DNA of 64,000 nucleotides from Streptomyces bikiniensis (GCA_000716465.1 JNWL01000030.1:1-64000), one strand, 5' to 3'. Shown: positions 45,558-53,122, counted from the stretch's first letter. Program-made: numbers and translations. Notes: generated by a model from the sequence alone, not told the origin.

Positions 45558-45791
45558 TCAGGTGTTCGCGTCGGCCCTGGCGATCCAGCCACGGGCGAAG
45601 ACCGTGATCTCCTCCGCGCTCATCCGCAGCTCCCGGCCGGCTCCCTCGGGCTTGCTGTCCCCGAGCGCGTATCCGCCGCCGTGCAGTTCGGCGAGCGTGA
45701 TGCAGCTCTCCATGTTCCCGTCGTTGTCCGTCCCGCCGCCGCAGAGCGCGGCGAAGTCGCCGGACACCTCCCGCTCGTACAGATCACTCAT
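45558..45791 (-). CDS. DUF397-like small acidic protein, possible substrate of the JmjC enzyme
   Basis: 77-aa protein. Its second half, SCITLAELHGGGYALGDSKP and the following RELRMSAEEITVFARGW, aligns by eye with the DUF397 pattern (C-V-E-V-A, VRDSK, hydrophobic-x-x-x-W/x-x-F). The usual N-terminal WxKSSYS is missing and replaced by EVSGDFAALCGGGTDNDGNM. Both cysteines lie before or at the start of the DUF397-like core. ATG at 45791 has GGAGA nine bases upstream; an upstream ATG at 45938 would add 49 residues including (IED)4 encoded by the 9-bp repeats, with a poor ribosome site. It may be a regulator of the XRE protein encoded nearby, a modified peptide precursor, or both. Confidence 0.65.
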   Translation of the reverse strand: MSDLYEREVSGDFAALCGGGTDNDGNMESCITLAELHGGGYALGDSKPEGAGRELRMSAEEITVFARGWIARADANT

Positions 45792-45812
45792 TACCGTGGT
45801 TCTCCTGTCTCT

Positions 45813-45848
45813 GTCTTCGATGTCTTCGATGTCTTCGATGTCTTCGAT
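45813..45848. repeat. Four exact 9-bp repeats upstream of the DUF397-like gene
   Basis: GTCTTCGAT repeated four times without error (coding strand ATCGAAGAC). It lies 22-57 bp upstream of the ATG at 45791, in its leader. Copy number could vary by slippage and change leader length by multiples of nine; if translated from 45938, it reads Ile-Glu-Asp repeats. Confidence 0.85.
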
Positions 45849-45989
45849 GGGGACTGGGTCCCGCCCCCGGACGGTCTTGCCGGACATCACCGGGGGCGGG
45901 ACGCGACCGCCGCCTCTGGAACGAGGGAGCGGAGTCATGGGGGTTCACCCGGGAGGGCGGAGAACCTCAACCGGGCCCGTTTGCGCAGG

Positions 45990-46433
45990 TCAGAGCCGCT
46001 CTTGCGGCGGGGCGTCCCTCTTCAGGGTCATCTTCGGCGGGTCGTGCGGGTGGTTGCGGATCTCCACCGCGCAGTCCACGGCGGCGGATTCGTCGTGCTG
46101 CGGCCCTCGGCGCATGTAGTGGTCGAACCACCGCGCCAGGTGCGCGCACGGCGTGCAGTCGGGGACCGGCTCGGGCCGGGCTCGGAGTCCGTGGTCGGCG
46201 GAGAGGACGAGCACGGGGGTGGTGAGGACCCGGATGCGTCTCCACTCCTCCTCGGTCGGCGCCCGCAGGTCCCCGGGCGCGGCGGCCCACTCGGCCCCGC
46301 CGCCCGGCGGCCGTACGTACACGCTCCCGCTCTGCGTACGGGAGACCTGACCGAGCCGGACCGTCCCTCCGCCGGTGTCGGCGACGAAGACGCCGGCGGC
46401 GGGGAGGGACGAGGGGTTGTCGCACACGGGCAC
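45990..46433 (-). CDS. Conserved hypothetical protein beside XRE-DUF397 pair
   Basis: 147-aa protein of unknown function. It begins VPVCDNPSSLPAAGVFVADT and GGGTVRLGQVSRTQSGSVYV, a beta-rich N-terminal module. A C-terminal segment has CTPCAHLARWFDHYMRRGPQ and VDCAVEIRNHPH, whose Cys and His residues could form a metal site. The GTG start at 46433 was chosen because AGAGAGGAG is five bases upstream; the frame is open to a GTG at 46460 but without a site. It is divergent from the XRE gene at 46528 across a palindrome, which suggests joint control. Confidence 0.65.
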   Translation of the reverse strand: MPVCDNPSSLPAAGVFVADTGGGTVRLGQVSRTQSGSVYVRPPGGGAEWAAAPGDLRAPTEEEWRRIRVLTTPVLVLSADHGLRARPEPVPDCTPCAHLARWFDHYMRRGPQHDESAAVDCAVEIRNHPHDPPKMTLKRDAPPQERL

Positions 46434-46447
46434 AGCCGCTCCTCTCT

Positions 46448-46463
46448 GTAGTGGATTCACTAC
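46448..46463. promoter_or_regulatory. Perfect palindrome GTAGTGGATTCACTAC, candidate XRE operator
   Basis: Six-base perfect arms around GATT in the 94-bp divergent region between the 147-aa gene (start 46433) and the XRE gene (start 46528). Its position fits an operator through which the XRE protein represses both directions. No -35/-10 pair with normal spacing is evident; TAGAGT at 46484 is a possible -10. Confidence 0.5.
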
Positions 46464-46527
46464 CAGGGGTGCCCAGCGTGAACTAGAGTCGGCTTCTCTT
46501 CAACTAGTCCGATGCGAAGGGCAAGTC

Positions 46528-47367
46528 ATGGTCAACCGCAAGGAGTTACGGCCGGAATCCAGCCCCCAGGCGGCCTATGGGGCGCATCTCCGCAGGATGC
46601 GGGAAGAACGAAGCTGGACCCAGGAAGACCTGGCCGAGCCCATGGGCTGCTCCAGCCAGCACATCTCGGCGCTCGAAACCGGTCGCAAATCGCCAACCCT
46701 GCCGTTCTCGCGCAGAGCCGATCAGGTCTTCGGTCTCACTGGATCCAAGGAGTCGTTCGAGCGCGAGTGGCGGGACATGCGGCACGGCGTCCTGTTGGAG
46801 GGCTTTCCGGAGTACGTGGGATACGAGGGACGGGCGGTGGAGATCCGCCTCTTCGAGATCGGGATCGTCCCGGGCCTGCTGCAGACCCCGGAGTACGCGC
46901 GCGTACTGGCGAACAGCGCCGTGAAGCGCGGGGCCATCACCCCGGAGCAGGCCGACGAGCGGGTCGCGTTCCTGGCGGCACGCCAGGCGACGCTGGAGCG
47001 GGAGCAGCCGCCCATGGTCTTCGTGGTGATGGACGAGAGCTGCATCCGCCGCCCCATCGGCGGTGCCGAGGTGATGGACGCCCAATTGGAACGACTCGTC
47101 GAGTTCACGGACCGCCCCAATGCCCTGCTCCAGATCGCCCCGTACTCCATGGGAGAACGCCGCACCTTCGACCTACCGGTCAGCCTGCTCACCCTCGCCG
47201 ACCGGTCTGTAGCGGGCTACACCGAGTCGCAGGCGCAGGGACACTTCGACCGGCAAATGACATCTGTAGTGCCCATGTTGACGGCCTACCATCAGCTTCA
47301 GGCCGCTTCGCTCTCTCAGGCGGAATCCGTGGCCGCGATCCAAGAAGCGCGAAAGGGCACCTCGTGA
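46528..47367 (+). CDS. XRE-family HTH regulator with DUF5753 (WhiJ-like), second copy
   Basis: 279-aa regulator. HTH at about 17-70 (RRMREERSWTQEDLAEPMGC, SSQHISALETGRKSP), then the DUF5753 domain (about 95-275) with IVPGLLQTPEYARVLA, VMDESCIRRPIGGAEVMDAQ and VAGYTESQAQGHF. It is homologous to the regulator at 18409 but clearly diverged. ATG at 46528 is preceded by GAAGGG. The DUF397 partner gene overlaps its stop as GTGA. The divergent palindrome at 46448 is its likely operator. Confidence 0.92.
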   Translation: MVNRKELRPESSPQAAYGAHLRRMREERSWTQEDLAEPMGCSSQHISALETGRKSPTLPFSRRADQVFGLTGSKESFEREWRDMRHGVLLEGFPEYVGYEGRAVEIRLFEIGIVPGLLQTPEYARVLANSAVKRGAITPEQADERVAFLAARQATLEREQPPMVFVVMDESCIRRPIGGAEVMDAQLERLVEFTDRPNALLQIAPYSMGERRTFDLPVSLLTLADRSVAGYTESQAQGHFDRQMTSVVPMLTAYHQLQAASLSQAESVAAIQEARKGTS

Positions 47368-47573
47368 CGACCGACACCCCCCGCTGGTTCACGTCCTCGT
47401 ACAGCAATAACGGCGGCAACTGCGTCGAGGTGGCCACCAACCTCGCCCCCACCCACGGCACCGTCCCCGTCCGGGACTCCAAGCAGTTCGCCGGCCCCGT
47501 TCTCGACCTCCCCGCCCCCGCCTTCGCCGCCTTCGTGGCCTGCGTCCGGGACGGCGGGTTCGGCACCGGCTGA
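47364..47573 (+). CDS. DUF397-domain small protein, second copy
   Basis: 69-aa DUF397 protein with WFTSSYSNNGGNCVEVATNL, VPVRDSK and a C-terminal AFAAFVACVRDG, all canonical. GTG at 47364 overlaps the XRE stop (GTGA), so the pair is co-translated. It gives a direct comparison for the unusual DUF397-like protein at 45558, which shares only the C-terminal half of this pattern. Confidence 0.92.
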   Translation: MTTDTPRWFTSSYSNNGGNCVEVATNLAPTHGTVPVRDSKQFAGPVLDLPAPAFAAFVACVRDGGFGTG

Positions 47574-47612
47574 GGGGTCGTCCGTGCGGCGACGAAGCCG
47601 AAGGGGACGGTC

Positions 47613-48236
47613 CTACGCCAGCAGGACCTCGACGGAGATCGTCGCCGCCAGCACGACATAAACGGCGCACGCGCCGTAATGGAGTACGGCCGTCGCCTTC
47701 GACGAGCCGGTGAGGCGTGTGCGGAAGAAGCCCGACAGCACTCCGATGCTCCCGTAGAGGACCACCTCCATCAGGACGTTGATCGCGCCGAGGAGGGCCA
47801 TCTGCGGTCCGGGGGCCTCCGCGTTCCCCAGGAACTGCGGGAGGACCGCGAGGTAGAAGAGGATGATCTTCGGGTTCGTCAGACTGATCAGCAGACCGCG
47901 CAGGTACCACCGGCCCGCCCCGACGTCACCGTGCTCTCCGATCGCGCGCCGCGCGCTCCGCAGGGTCGTGTACGCGAGCCACAGCAGGTACGCCGCGCCC
48001 GCGATCCTCACCGCGTCCAGCAGCGACGGGTGGGAGCGGGCGATCTCCCCCAGCCCGGCGACGACGGCGGTGGCGTAGACGCTCATGCCCGTCCCGATGC
48101 CCAGGATCGCCTTCAGCGCGGCCCGGCGGCCGCCCTCCAGGCCCACCGCGAGCATGTAGGCCATGTCGGGTCCGGGCGGACCGAGGAAGAGCAGGATCAC
48201 CGCGATGTAGCCCGGCAGTACCGATAAGTCCACCAT
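47613..48236 (-). CDS. LysE/RhtB-family amino-acid exporter
   Basis: 207-aa inner-membrane exporter of the LysE superfamily, expected to pump out an amino acid or related metabolite. Six hydrophobic helices are predicted. The family signature FLGPPGPDMAYMLAVGLEGG and the following GIGTGMSVYATAV are near the N terminus, and LTNPKIILFYLAVLPQF lies in the middle. ATG at 48236 has GGAGG nine bases upstream; the longer open frame upstream is Arg-rich and unlikely. The substrate cannot be told from sequence. Confidence 0.92.
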   Translation of the reverse strand: MVDLSVLPGYIAVILLFLGPPGPDMAYMLAVGLEGGRRAALKAILGIGTGMSVYATAVVAGLGEIARSHPSLLDAVRIAGAAYLLWLAYTTLRSARRAIGEHGDVGAGRWYLRGLLISLTNPKIILFYLAVLPQFLGNAEAPGPQMALLGAINVLMEVVLYGSIGVLSGFFRTRLTGSSKATAVLHYGACAVYVVLAATISVEVLLA

Positions 48237-48312
48237 CGTCCAGCGCCTCCGGCCTCGTCGTGGTCGCCGTCCGTCTCCCCGTTTCCGTCCGGGCGATGCG
48301 GCTTCCGCGCAC

Positions 48313-48354
48313 ACGGGAACGCCCGGCCGGGAGACCCCGGCCGGGCGTTCCCGT
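48313..48354 (-). terminator. Strong hairpin terminator after hexosaminidase gene
   Basis: Nineteen-base perfect stem (48313-48331 with 48336-48354), loop AGAC, beginning 11 bp past the hexosaminidase stop. There is no T run, as is common for streptomycete terminators. Confidence 0.75.
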
Positions 48355-48365
48355 TCGAACGCCGG

Positions 48366-50018
48366 CTACTCCGCCGGCCAGGGCACCTCCGGCGAGCGGT
48401 ACCAGTCGATGCCCAGGGCCTCGAAGCGAGGGGCCTGTTCGGCGAGGCGGACCTTGTACGCGTCCCAGTCGTGGGTCGCGGCCGGGGACCAGCCGAGTTC
48501 GGCGACGCCCGGCAGGCGCGGGAAGGCCATGACGTCGAGGTCGGCGGTCGTGGCCAGGGTCTCGGTCCACAGGGGGGCTTCGACGCCCCTGACCGCGCTC
48601 GCGGGCGCGCCGGGGAGGTAGGCCGCCGGGTCCCAGTCGTACGACCGCCGCACCTCGACGTACCCGGCCCAGGCCAGGCCGAGCGGGGTGTCCTTCGTGT
48701 ACTTCATGTCGAGGTAGGTGCGGTCGGCGGGCGAGAGGATCAGGCCGGTGCCGTTCCGCGCGGCGGCGGCGACCCGCTCCTTCTCCTCGGCGGGGGTGCG
48801 GTCGAGGCCCCAGTACTGGACGAGGGCGCCGGGCGCGGGGGCGGTGCCGGTGAGCTGGTGCCAGCCGACGACCTTCTTGCCGTACTTGGCGACGACCGGC
48901 TGCACCCGGTCCATGAAGGCCACGTAGTCGGCGTGGCTGGTGGAGTGGGCCTCGTCGCCGCCGATGTGGAGGTAGCGGCCGGGGGTGAGGGCGGCGATCT
49001 CGCGGATCACGTCGTCCACGAAGTCGTACGTGACGTCCTTGGGCACGCACAGGGAGCTGAAGCCGACCTTGGTGCCGGTGTAGAGGGGCGGGGCGACGCC
49101 GTCGCAGTTGAGCTCGGGGTAGGAGGCGAGGGCCGCGTTGGTGTGGCCCGGCACGTCGATCTCCGGGATCACCTCCTGGTGGCGGGAGGCGGCGTACCGG
49201 ACGATCTCCTCGTACTCCTCCTTGGTGTAGAAGCCGCCGGGGCCGCCGCCGACCTCGGTGGAGCCGCCGTGGGTGGTGAGCCGGGGCCAGGAGTCGACGG
49301 CGATGCGCCAGCCCTGGTCGTCGGAGAGGTGCAGGTGGAGGGTGTTCACCTTGTAGAGGGCGAGCTGGTCGATGTACCGCTTCACCTCGTCCACGGTGAA
49401 GAAGTGGCGGGCGACGTCGAGCATGGCGCCCCGGTAGGCGTAGCGCGGGGTGTCGGTGATCGTGCCGCCCGCGACCTTCCAGGGGCCCTTCTGGACGCTC
49501 TTGCGCTCGACGGCGGAGGGGAGCTGCTGGCGCAGGGTCTGGACGCCGCGGAAGAGCCCGGCGGGGCGGTGGGCCGTGAGGGTGATGCCGTCCGGTCCGG
49601 AGCGGAGCCGGTAGCCCTCGTCGCCGAGGGCGGTGTCGGTGGCGCCGAGCCGGAGCAGGATGCCGCCGCGGGCCGCCTGCTCGTCCACGACGGGCAGCGG
49701 GAAGCCGGTGGCGGGCCTGAGCAGTCCGGCGAGGTAGTCGCCGACCTCCCTGGCCTCGGGGGAGCCGGCGCTCACCCCGATGCGGGTGGCGGAGGTGAGG
49801 GCGTAGGGCCGGCCCCCGGGGACGACGGAGGCGGGTACGGGGACGATGCGGCCGAGCGGCCGGACCTCGGGTTCGGCGGCGGCCCGGGGGCCGGGCGCCT
49901 TGCCGTCGGCACCGGCACCGGCACCGGCACCGGCGGCGGCCTCGCCGCAGCCGACGCCGGCGGCCGCGACCAGGAGCAGGGATCCGATCAGGCGCGGAAT
50001 CCTTCGGCGCTGTCTCAC
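48366..50018 (-). CDS. GH20 beta-N-acetylhexosaminidase, exported (possible lipoprotein)
   Basis: 550-aa family 20 hexosaminidase that frees GlcNAc from chito-oligosaccharides at the cell surface. The N-terminal signal (RRRIPRLIGSLLLVAAAGVG followed by Cys) could be a lipobox, but Gly at -3 makes this uncertain. A Gly-Ala repeat (GAGAGAGADG) follows. The GH20 N-domain covers about 60-170 and the TIM barrel 180-520, with the catalytic pair Asp355-Glu356 in IGGDEAHS and LHLHLSDDQGWR in the substrate pocket. A candidate DasR site 88 bp upstream (50106-50121) suggests induction by N-acetylglucosamine. glmS lies on the other side of the intergenic region. Confidence 0.94.
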   Translation of the reverse strand: MRQRRRIPRLIGSLLLVAAAGVGCGEAAAGAGAGAGADGKAPGPRAAAEPEVRPLGRIVPVPASVVPGGRPYALTSATRIGVSAGSPEAREVGDYLAGLLRPATGFPLPVVDEQAARGGILLRLGATDTALGDEGYRLRSGPDGITLTAHRPAGLFRGVQTLRQQLPSAVERKSVQKGPWKVAGGTITDTPRYAYRGAMLDVARHFFTVDEVKRYIDQLALYKVNTLHLHLSDDQGWRIAVDSWPRLTTHGGSTEVGGGPGGFYTKEEYEEIVRYAASRHQEVIPEIDVPGHTNAALASYPELNCDGVAPPLYTGTKVGFSSLCVPKDVTYDFVDDVIREIAALTPGRYLHIGGDEAHSTSHADYVAFMDRVQPVVAKYGKKVVGWHQLTGTAPAPGALVQYWGLDRTPAEEKERVAAAARNGTGLILSPADRTYLDMKYTKDTPLGLAWAGYVEVRRSYDWDPAAYLPGAPASAVRGVEAPLWTETLATTADLDVMAFPRLPGVAELGWSPAATHDWDAYKVRLAEQAPRFEALGIDWYRSPEVPWPAE

Positions 50019-50105
50019 GGGCGGGCTCCCCTTCGGGTGGTCGACGCGTCTGTCGTTTTCTATATCCGAACCGTGCCCCTGTGTACCGCTGCCGCCGTCG
50101 GCGGC

Positions 50106-50121
50106 CCAGGTCTAGGCCAAT
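50106..50121. promoter_or_regulatory. Candidate DasR-responsive element (dre)
   Basis: On the minus strand it reads ATTGGCCTAGACCTGG. The core GGYCTAGACC resembles the dre consensus (AGTGGTCTAGACCACT), matching 11 of 16 positions. It lies upstream of the hexosaminidase gene, a chitin-related target of the kind DasR controls in S. coelicolor. Confidence 0.5.
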
Positions 50122-50151
50122 CACCCGTTTCAAGGGCCTGAACCGGCGCCC

Positions 50152-50171
50152 CCTGCCCGATTTCGGGCAGG
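50152..50171. promoter_or_regulatory. Perfect inverted repeat in hexosaminidase-glmS intergenic region
   Basis: CCTGCCCG-ATTT-CGGGCAGG: eight-base perfect arms, 40 bp upstream of the small conserved gene at 50212. It could be an operator or a leader hairpin; no regulator is recognised. Confidence 0.4.
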
Positions 50172-50211
50172 ATTCTTGCGAAGGGCCGGGAGCACCCCTC
50201 AGTATTCACGG

Positions 50212-50487
50212 GTGCTCGAACGCCGTCCGTCGCACGACGACCTCATCGACCATCTGGTCCGCAGCACCGCGCTCCAGCGCGGTGAGGCCGCCCGGGTGGT
50301 GCTCGACGTGCTGGCGTACTTCGACGAGACGACCGAGGAGTTCGTCCGCCGCCGCCACCGCGAGCTGCAGTCCGGCGGGGCCGTGAACGCCGAGATCTTC
50401 GAACGGATCGCGGCGGAGCTGCCGCACCGGGCCGTGGCACCGCCGGAGCTCTCGCTCCGGCAGCTGCGCCGGATCGTGTACGGCTGA
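50212..50487 (+). CDS. Small conserved protein upstream of glmS
   Basis: 91-aa predicted soluble helical protein (VLERRPSHDDLIDHLVRSTA, then ARVVLDVLAYFDETTEEFVR, ending LSLRQLRRIVYG). No named family is recognised, though a protein like it precedes glmS2 in S. coelicolor as I recall. The start is uncertain: GTG at 50212 lacks a good ribosome site, and the frame is open to a TTG at 50176. It ends 70 bp before glmS in the same orientation and may be in its transcript. Confidence 0.6.
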   Translation: MLERRPSHDDLIDHLVRSTALQRGEAARVVLDVLAYFDETTEEFVRRRHRELQSGGAVNAEIFERIAAELPHRAVAPPELSLRQLRRIVYG

Positions 50488-50557
50488 GCCTCCCCGGCTC
50501 CCGAAGGACGGCCCGAACGGCCGAGTACATCCACTGACCTGGAGGGGTTTCACCTTT

Positions 50558-52375
50558 ATGTGCGGAATTGTCGGTTACATCGGTAAGCGCGACGTGGCAC
50601 CGCTGCTGCTCGAAGGCCTGCAGCGCCTGGAGTACCGCGGATACGACTCCGCCGGCATGGTCGTCACCAGCCCGAAGGCCTCCGGCCTGAAGATGGTGAA
50701 GGCCAAGGGCCGGGTCCGCGACCTGGAGGCCCGCGTCCCCAAGCGGTTCACCGGCACCACCGGCATCGCCCACACCCGCTGGGCCACCCACGGCGCGCCG
50801 AGCGACGTCAACTCGCACCCGCACCTGGACCCCGAGAACAAGGTCGCCGTCGTCCACAACGGCATCGTGGACAACGCCGCCGAGCTGCGCGCCAAGCTGG
50901 AGGCCGACGGCGTCGTCTTCGCCTCCGAGACGGACACCGAGGTCATCACCCACCTCGTCGCGCGCTCCCAGGCCGAGACCCTGGAGGAGAAGGTCCGCGA
51001 GGCCCTGAAGGTCATCGAGGGCACCTACGGCATCGCCGTGATGCACGCCGACTTCAACGACCGCATCGTCGTCGCCCGCAACGGCTCCCCGGTCATCCTC
51101 GGCATCGGCGAGAAGGAGATGCTCGTCGCCTCCGACGTCGCCGCCCTGATCGCCCACACCCGCCAGGTCGTCACCCTCGACGACGGCGAGATGGCCACCC
51201 TCAAGGCCGACGACTTCCGCACCTACACGGTCTCCGGCGCCACCACCACCGCCACCCCCGAGACCGTCGAGTGGGAGGCCGCCTCCTACGACATGGGCGG
51301 CCACGACACCTTCATGCACAAGGAGATCTCCGAGCAGCCCGACGCGGTCGACCGCGTCCTGCGCGGCCGGATCGACGACCGCTTCTCCACCGTGCACCTG
51401 GGCGGCCTGAACCTGGACCCGCGCGAGGCCCGCACCATCCGCCGCATCAAGATCCTCGGCTGCGGCACCTCGTACCACGCCGGCCTCATCGGCGCCGGGC
51501 TCATCGAGTCCATGGCCCGCATCCCCGCCGACGCCGAGCCGGCCTCGGAGTTCCGCTACCGCAACCCGGTCGTGGACCCCGACACCCTCTACATCGCCGT
51601 CTCCCAGTCCGGCGAGACCTACGACGTGCTCGCCGCCGTCCAGGAGCTCAAGCGGAAGGGCGCCCGCGTCCTCGGCGTCGTCAACGTGGTCGGCTCCGCC
51701 ATCGCCCGCGAGGCCGACGGCGGCGTGTACGTCCACGCCGGCCCCGAGGTCTGCGTCGTCTCCACCAAGTGCTTCACCAACACGGTGACCGCCTTCGCCC
51801 TGCTCGCCCTGCACCTCGGCCGCATCCGCGACCTGTCCGTCACCGACGGCAAGCGGATCATCGAGGGCCTGCGCCGCCTCCCCGCCCAGATCGAGGAGAT
51901 CCTCAAGGGCGAGGACGAGATCAAGCGCCTCGCCGAGGTGTACGCGGGCGCCCAGTCGATGATGTTCATCGGGCGCGTGCGCGGCTACCCGGTCGCCCTG
52001 GAGGCCTCCCTCAAGCTCAAGGAGATCTCCTACATCCACGCCGAGGCCTACCCGGCCTCCGAGCTGAAGCACGGCCCGCTCGCCCTCATCGAGCCGGCCC
52101 TGCCGACGGTCGCGATCGTCCCCGACGACGACCTCCTGGAGAAGAACCGCGCCGCCCTGGAGGAGATCAAGGCCCGCAGCGGCCGCATCCTCGCGGTCGC
52201 GCACCAGCCGCAGGAGAAGGCCGACCACACCATCCTGGTCCCGAAGAACGAGGACGAGCTGGACCCGATCCTCATGGGCATCCCGCTCCAGCTCTTCGCG
52301 TACCACACCGCCCTCGCCATGGGCCGCGACATCGACAAGCCGCGCAACCTGGCCAAGTCCGTCACGGTCGAGTAG
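50558..52375 (+). CDS. glmS: Glutamine-fructose-6-phosphate aminotransferase (isomerising), GlmS
   Basis: 605-aa enzyme making glucosamine-6-phosphate, the entry to peptidoglycan and other amino-sugar synthesis. The mature N-terminal Cys of the glutaminase domain is present (MCGIVGYIGKRDVAPLLLEG), with RWATHGAPSDVNSHPH. The two SIS isomerase domains follow (about 285-420, GCGTSYHAGLIGAGLIES and SQSGETYDVLAA; and 450-600, with SELKHGPLALIEP). The C terminus KPRNLAKSVTVE is canonical. ATG with GGAGGGG ten bases upstream. It is probably a second glmS (the glmS2 position), near other GlcNAc genes. The 17-bp terminator at 52445 follows. Confidence 0.97.
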   Translation: MCGIVGYIGKRDVAPLLLEGLQRLEYRGYDSAGMVVTSPKASGLKMVKAKGRVRDLEARVPKRFTGTTGIAHTRWATHGAPSDVNSHPHLDPENKVAVVHNGIVDNAAELRAKLEADGVVFASETDTEVITHLVARSQAETLEEKVREALKVIEGTYGIAVMHADFNDRIVVARNGSPVILGIGEKEMLVASDVAALIAHTRQVVTLDDGEMATLKADDFRTYTVSGATTTATPETVEWEAASYDMGGHDTFMHKEISEQPDAVDRVLRGRIDDRFSTVHLGGLNLDPREARTIRRIKILGCGTSYHAGLIGAGLIESMARIPADAEPASEFRYRNPVVDPDTLYIAVSQSGETYDVLAAVQELKRKGARVLGVVNVVGSAIAREADGGVYVHAGPEVCVVSTKCFTNTVTAFALLALHLGRIRDLSVTDGKRIIEGLRRLPAQIEEILKGEDEIKRLAEVYAGAQSMMFIGRVRGYPVALEASLKLKEISYIHAEAYPASELKHGPLALIEPALPTVAIVPDDDLLEKNRAALEEIKARSGRILAVAHQPQEKADHTILVPKNEDELDPILMGIPLQLFAYHTALAMGRDIDKPRNLAKSVTVE

Positions 52376-52444
52376 CGGCCGGTCCGGGCCTGTCCCCCGG
52401 ACCCGTCGCCGCCGGGCCTGTCCCCCGGCGCCCGACCTGACACG

Positions 52445-52487
52445 CGACGGTCCCCGTGCACACACCTCCCGTGCACGGGGACCGTCG
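52445..52487. terminator. Terminator after glmS
   Basis: 17-base perfect stem (52445-52461 with 52471-52487) around a nine-base loop, 69 bp after glmS and before the end of the convergent SatP-like gene. Just upstream, GGGCCTGTCCCCCGG occurs twice as a short direct repeat. Confidence 0.8.
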
Positions 52488-52552
52488 TGCTTCCCGGCCC
52501 AGGGCCCGTCCGACCCCGATCCGCCGGGCAGGCGGGACTTTCGACACACGCC

Positions 52553-53122
52553 CTAGCCCGCGGCCGGGGCGCTCTCGCCCGGCGCCCGGCGCCGCAGCGC
52601 CGTCGGCCAGCCCGCGACGGCGGCCGTGGCCCCGTACCAGGCGAGCAGTCCGGCGACGGCGGCGACCCAGCCGCCCGCCTTCCCGAGGCCGCCGTTGCCG
52701 GCCAGGGCACCGATGCCCAGGAGCAGCAGCGCGACGAACAGCAGCCCGTACACGCCCTGCCCGAAGAGGCCGCCGCCCGAGGCCGCCAGGGTCAGCGTGA
52801 GCGCGAGGAGCGCCCACAGGAGCAGGAAGACCCCCACGGCGTCGGCCGAGGCTCCGCCGCCGGCGGCGGTCCCCCAGGTGAACCAGAAGGCGCCGAGCGC
52901 CGTGTACGCCGTGCCCTCCCGGGTGTCGCCCGCGCGCAGGGCGAGCAGGCCGACGAGGAAGAGCGTCACCCCGCCGACCCAGGTGGCGAGGCCCGCGGCG
53001 TCCGCCGCCGCGACGTTGTCGATGACACCCGTGCCGCCCAGGCCGAAGGCCAGGAGGGTCAGTCCGAGTGCGAGGTGGCCGAGCGTGGGGCTGGTGTTTC
53101 CCGCGGCGACGTCGTTGTCCAC
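52553..53122 (-). CDS. GPR1/FUN34/YaaH (SatP) family acetate uptake protein
   Basis: 189-aa membrane protein with six hydrophobic helices, of the SatP/YaaH succinate-acetate transporter family. It has the family-like N-terminal SPTLGHLALGLTLLAFGLG (compare the NPAPLGL motif), an internal GAFWFTWGTAA, and a Pro/Ala tail. It probably imports acetate or another small monocarboxylate. The gene is monocistronic and convergent with glmS. Confidence 0.8.
   Translation of the reverse strand: MDNDVAAGNTSPTLGHLALGLTLLAFGLGGTGVIDNVAAADAAGLATWVGGVTLFLVGLLALRAGDTREGTAYTALGAFWFTWGTAAGGGASADAVGVFLLLWALLALTLTLAASGGGLFGQGVYGLLFVALLLLGIGALAGNGGLGKAGGWVAAVAGLLAWYGATAAVAGWPTALRRRAPGESAPAAG

Noticed and set aside
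45558..45938. Longer form of the DUF397-like protein starting at 45938
   Set aside because: No ribosome-binding site at 45938, while the ATG at 45791 has GGAGA at nine bases. Kept only as an alternative.
44195..47573. Known lanthipeptide, lasso, YcaO or radical-SAM peptide cluster
   Set aside because: No LanM/LanKC, transglutaminase-like protease, YcaO or radical-SAM gene is present; only the JmjC-type oxygenase could modify a peptide.
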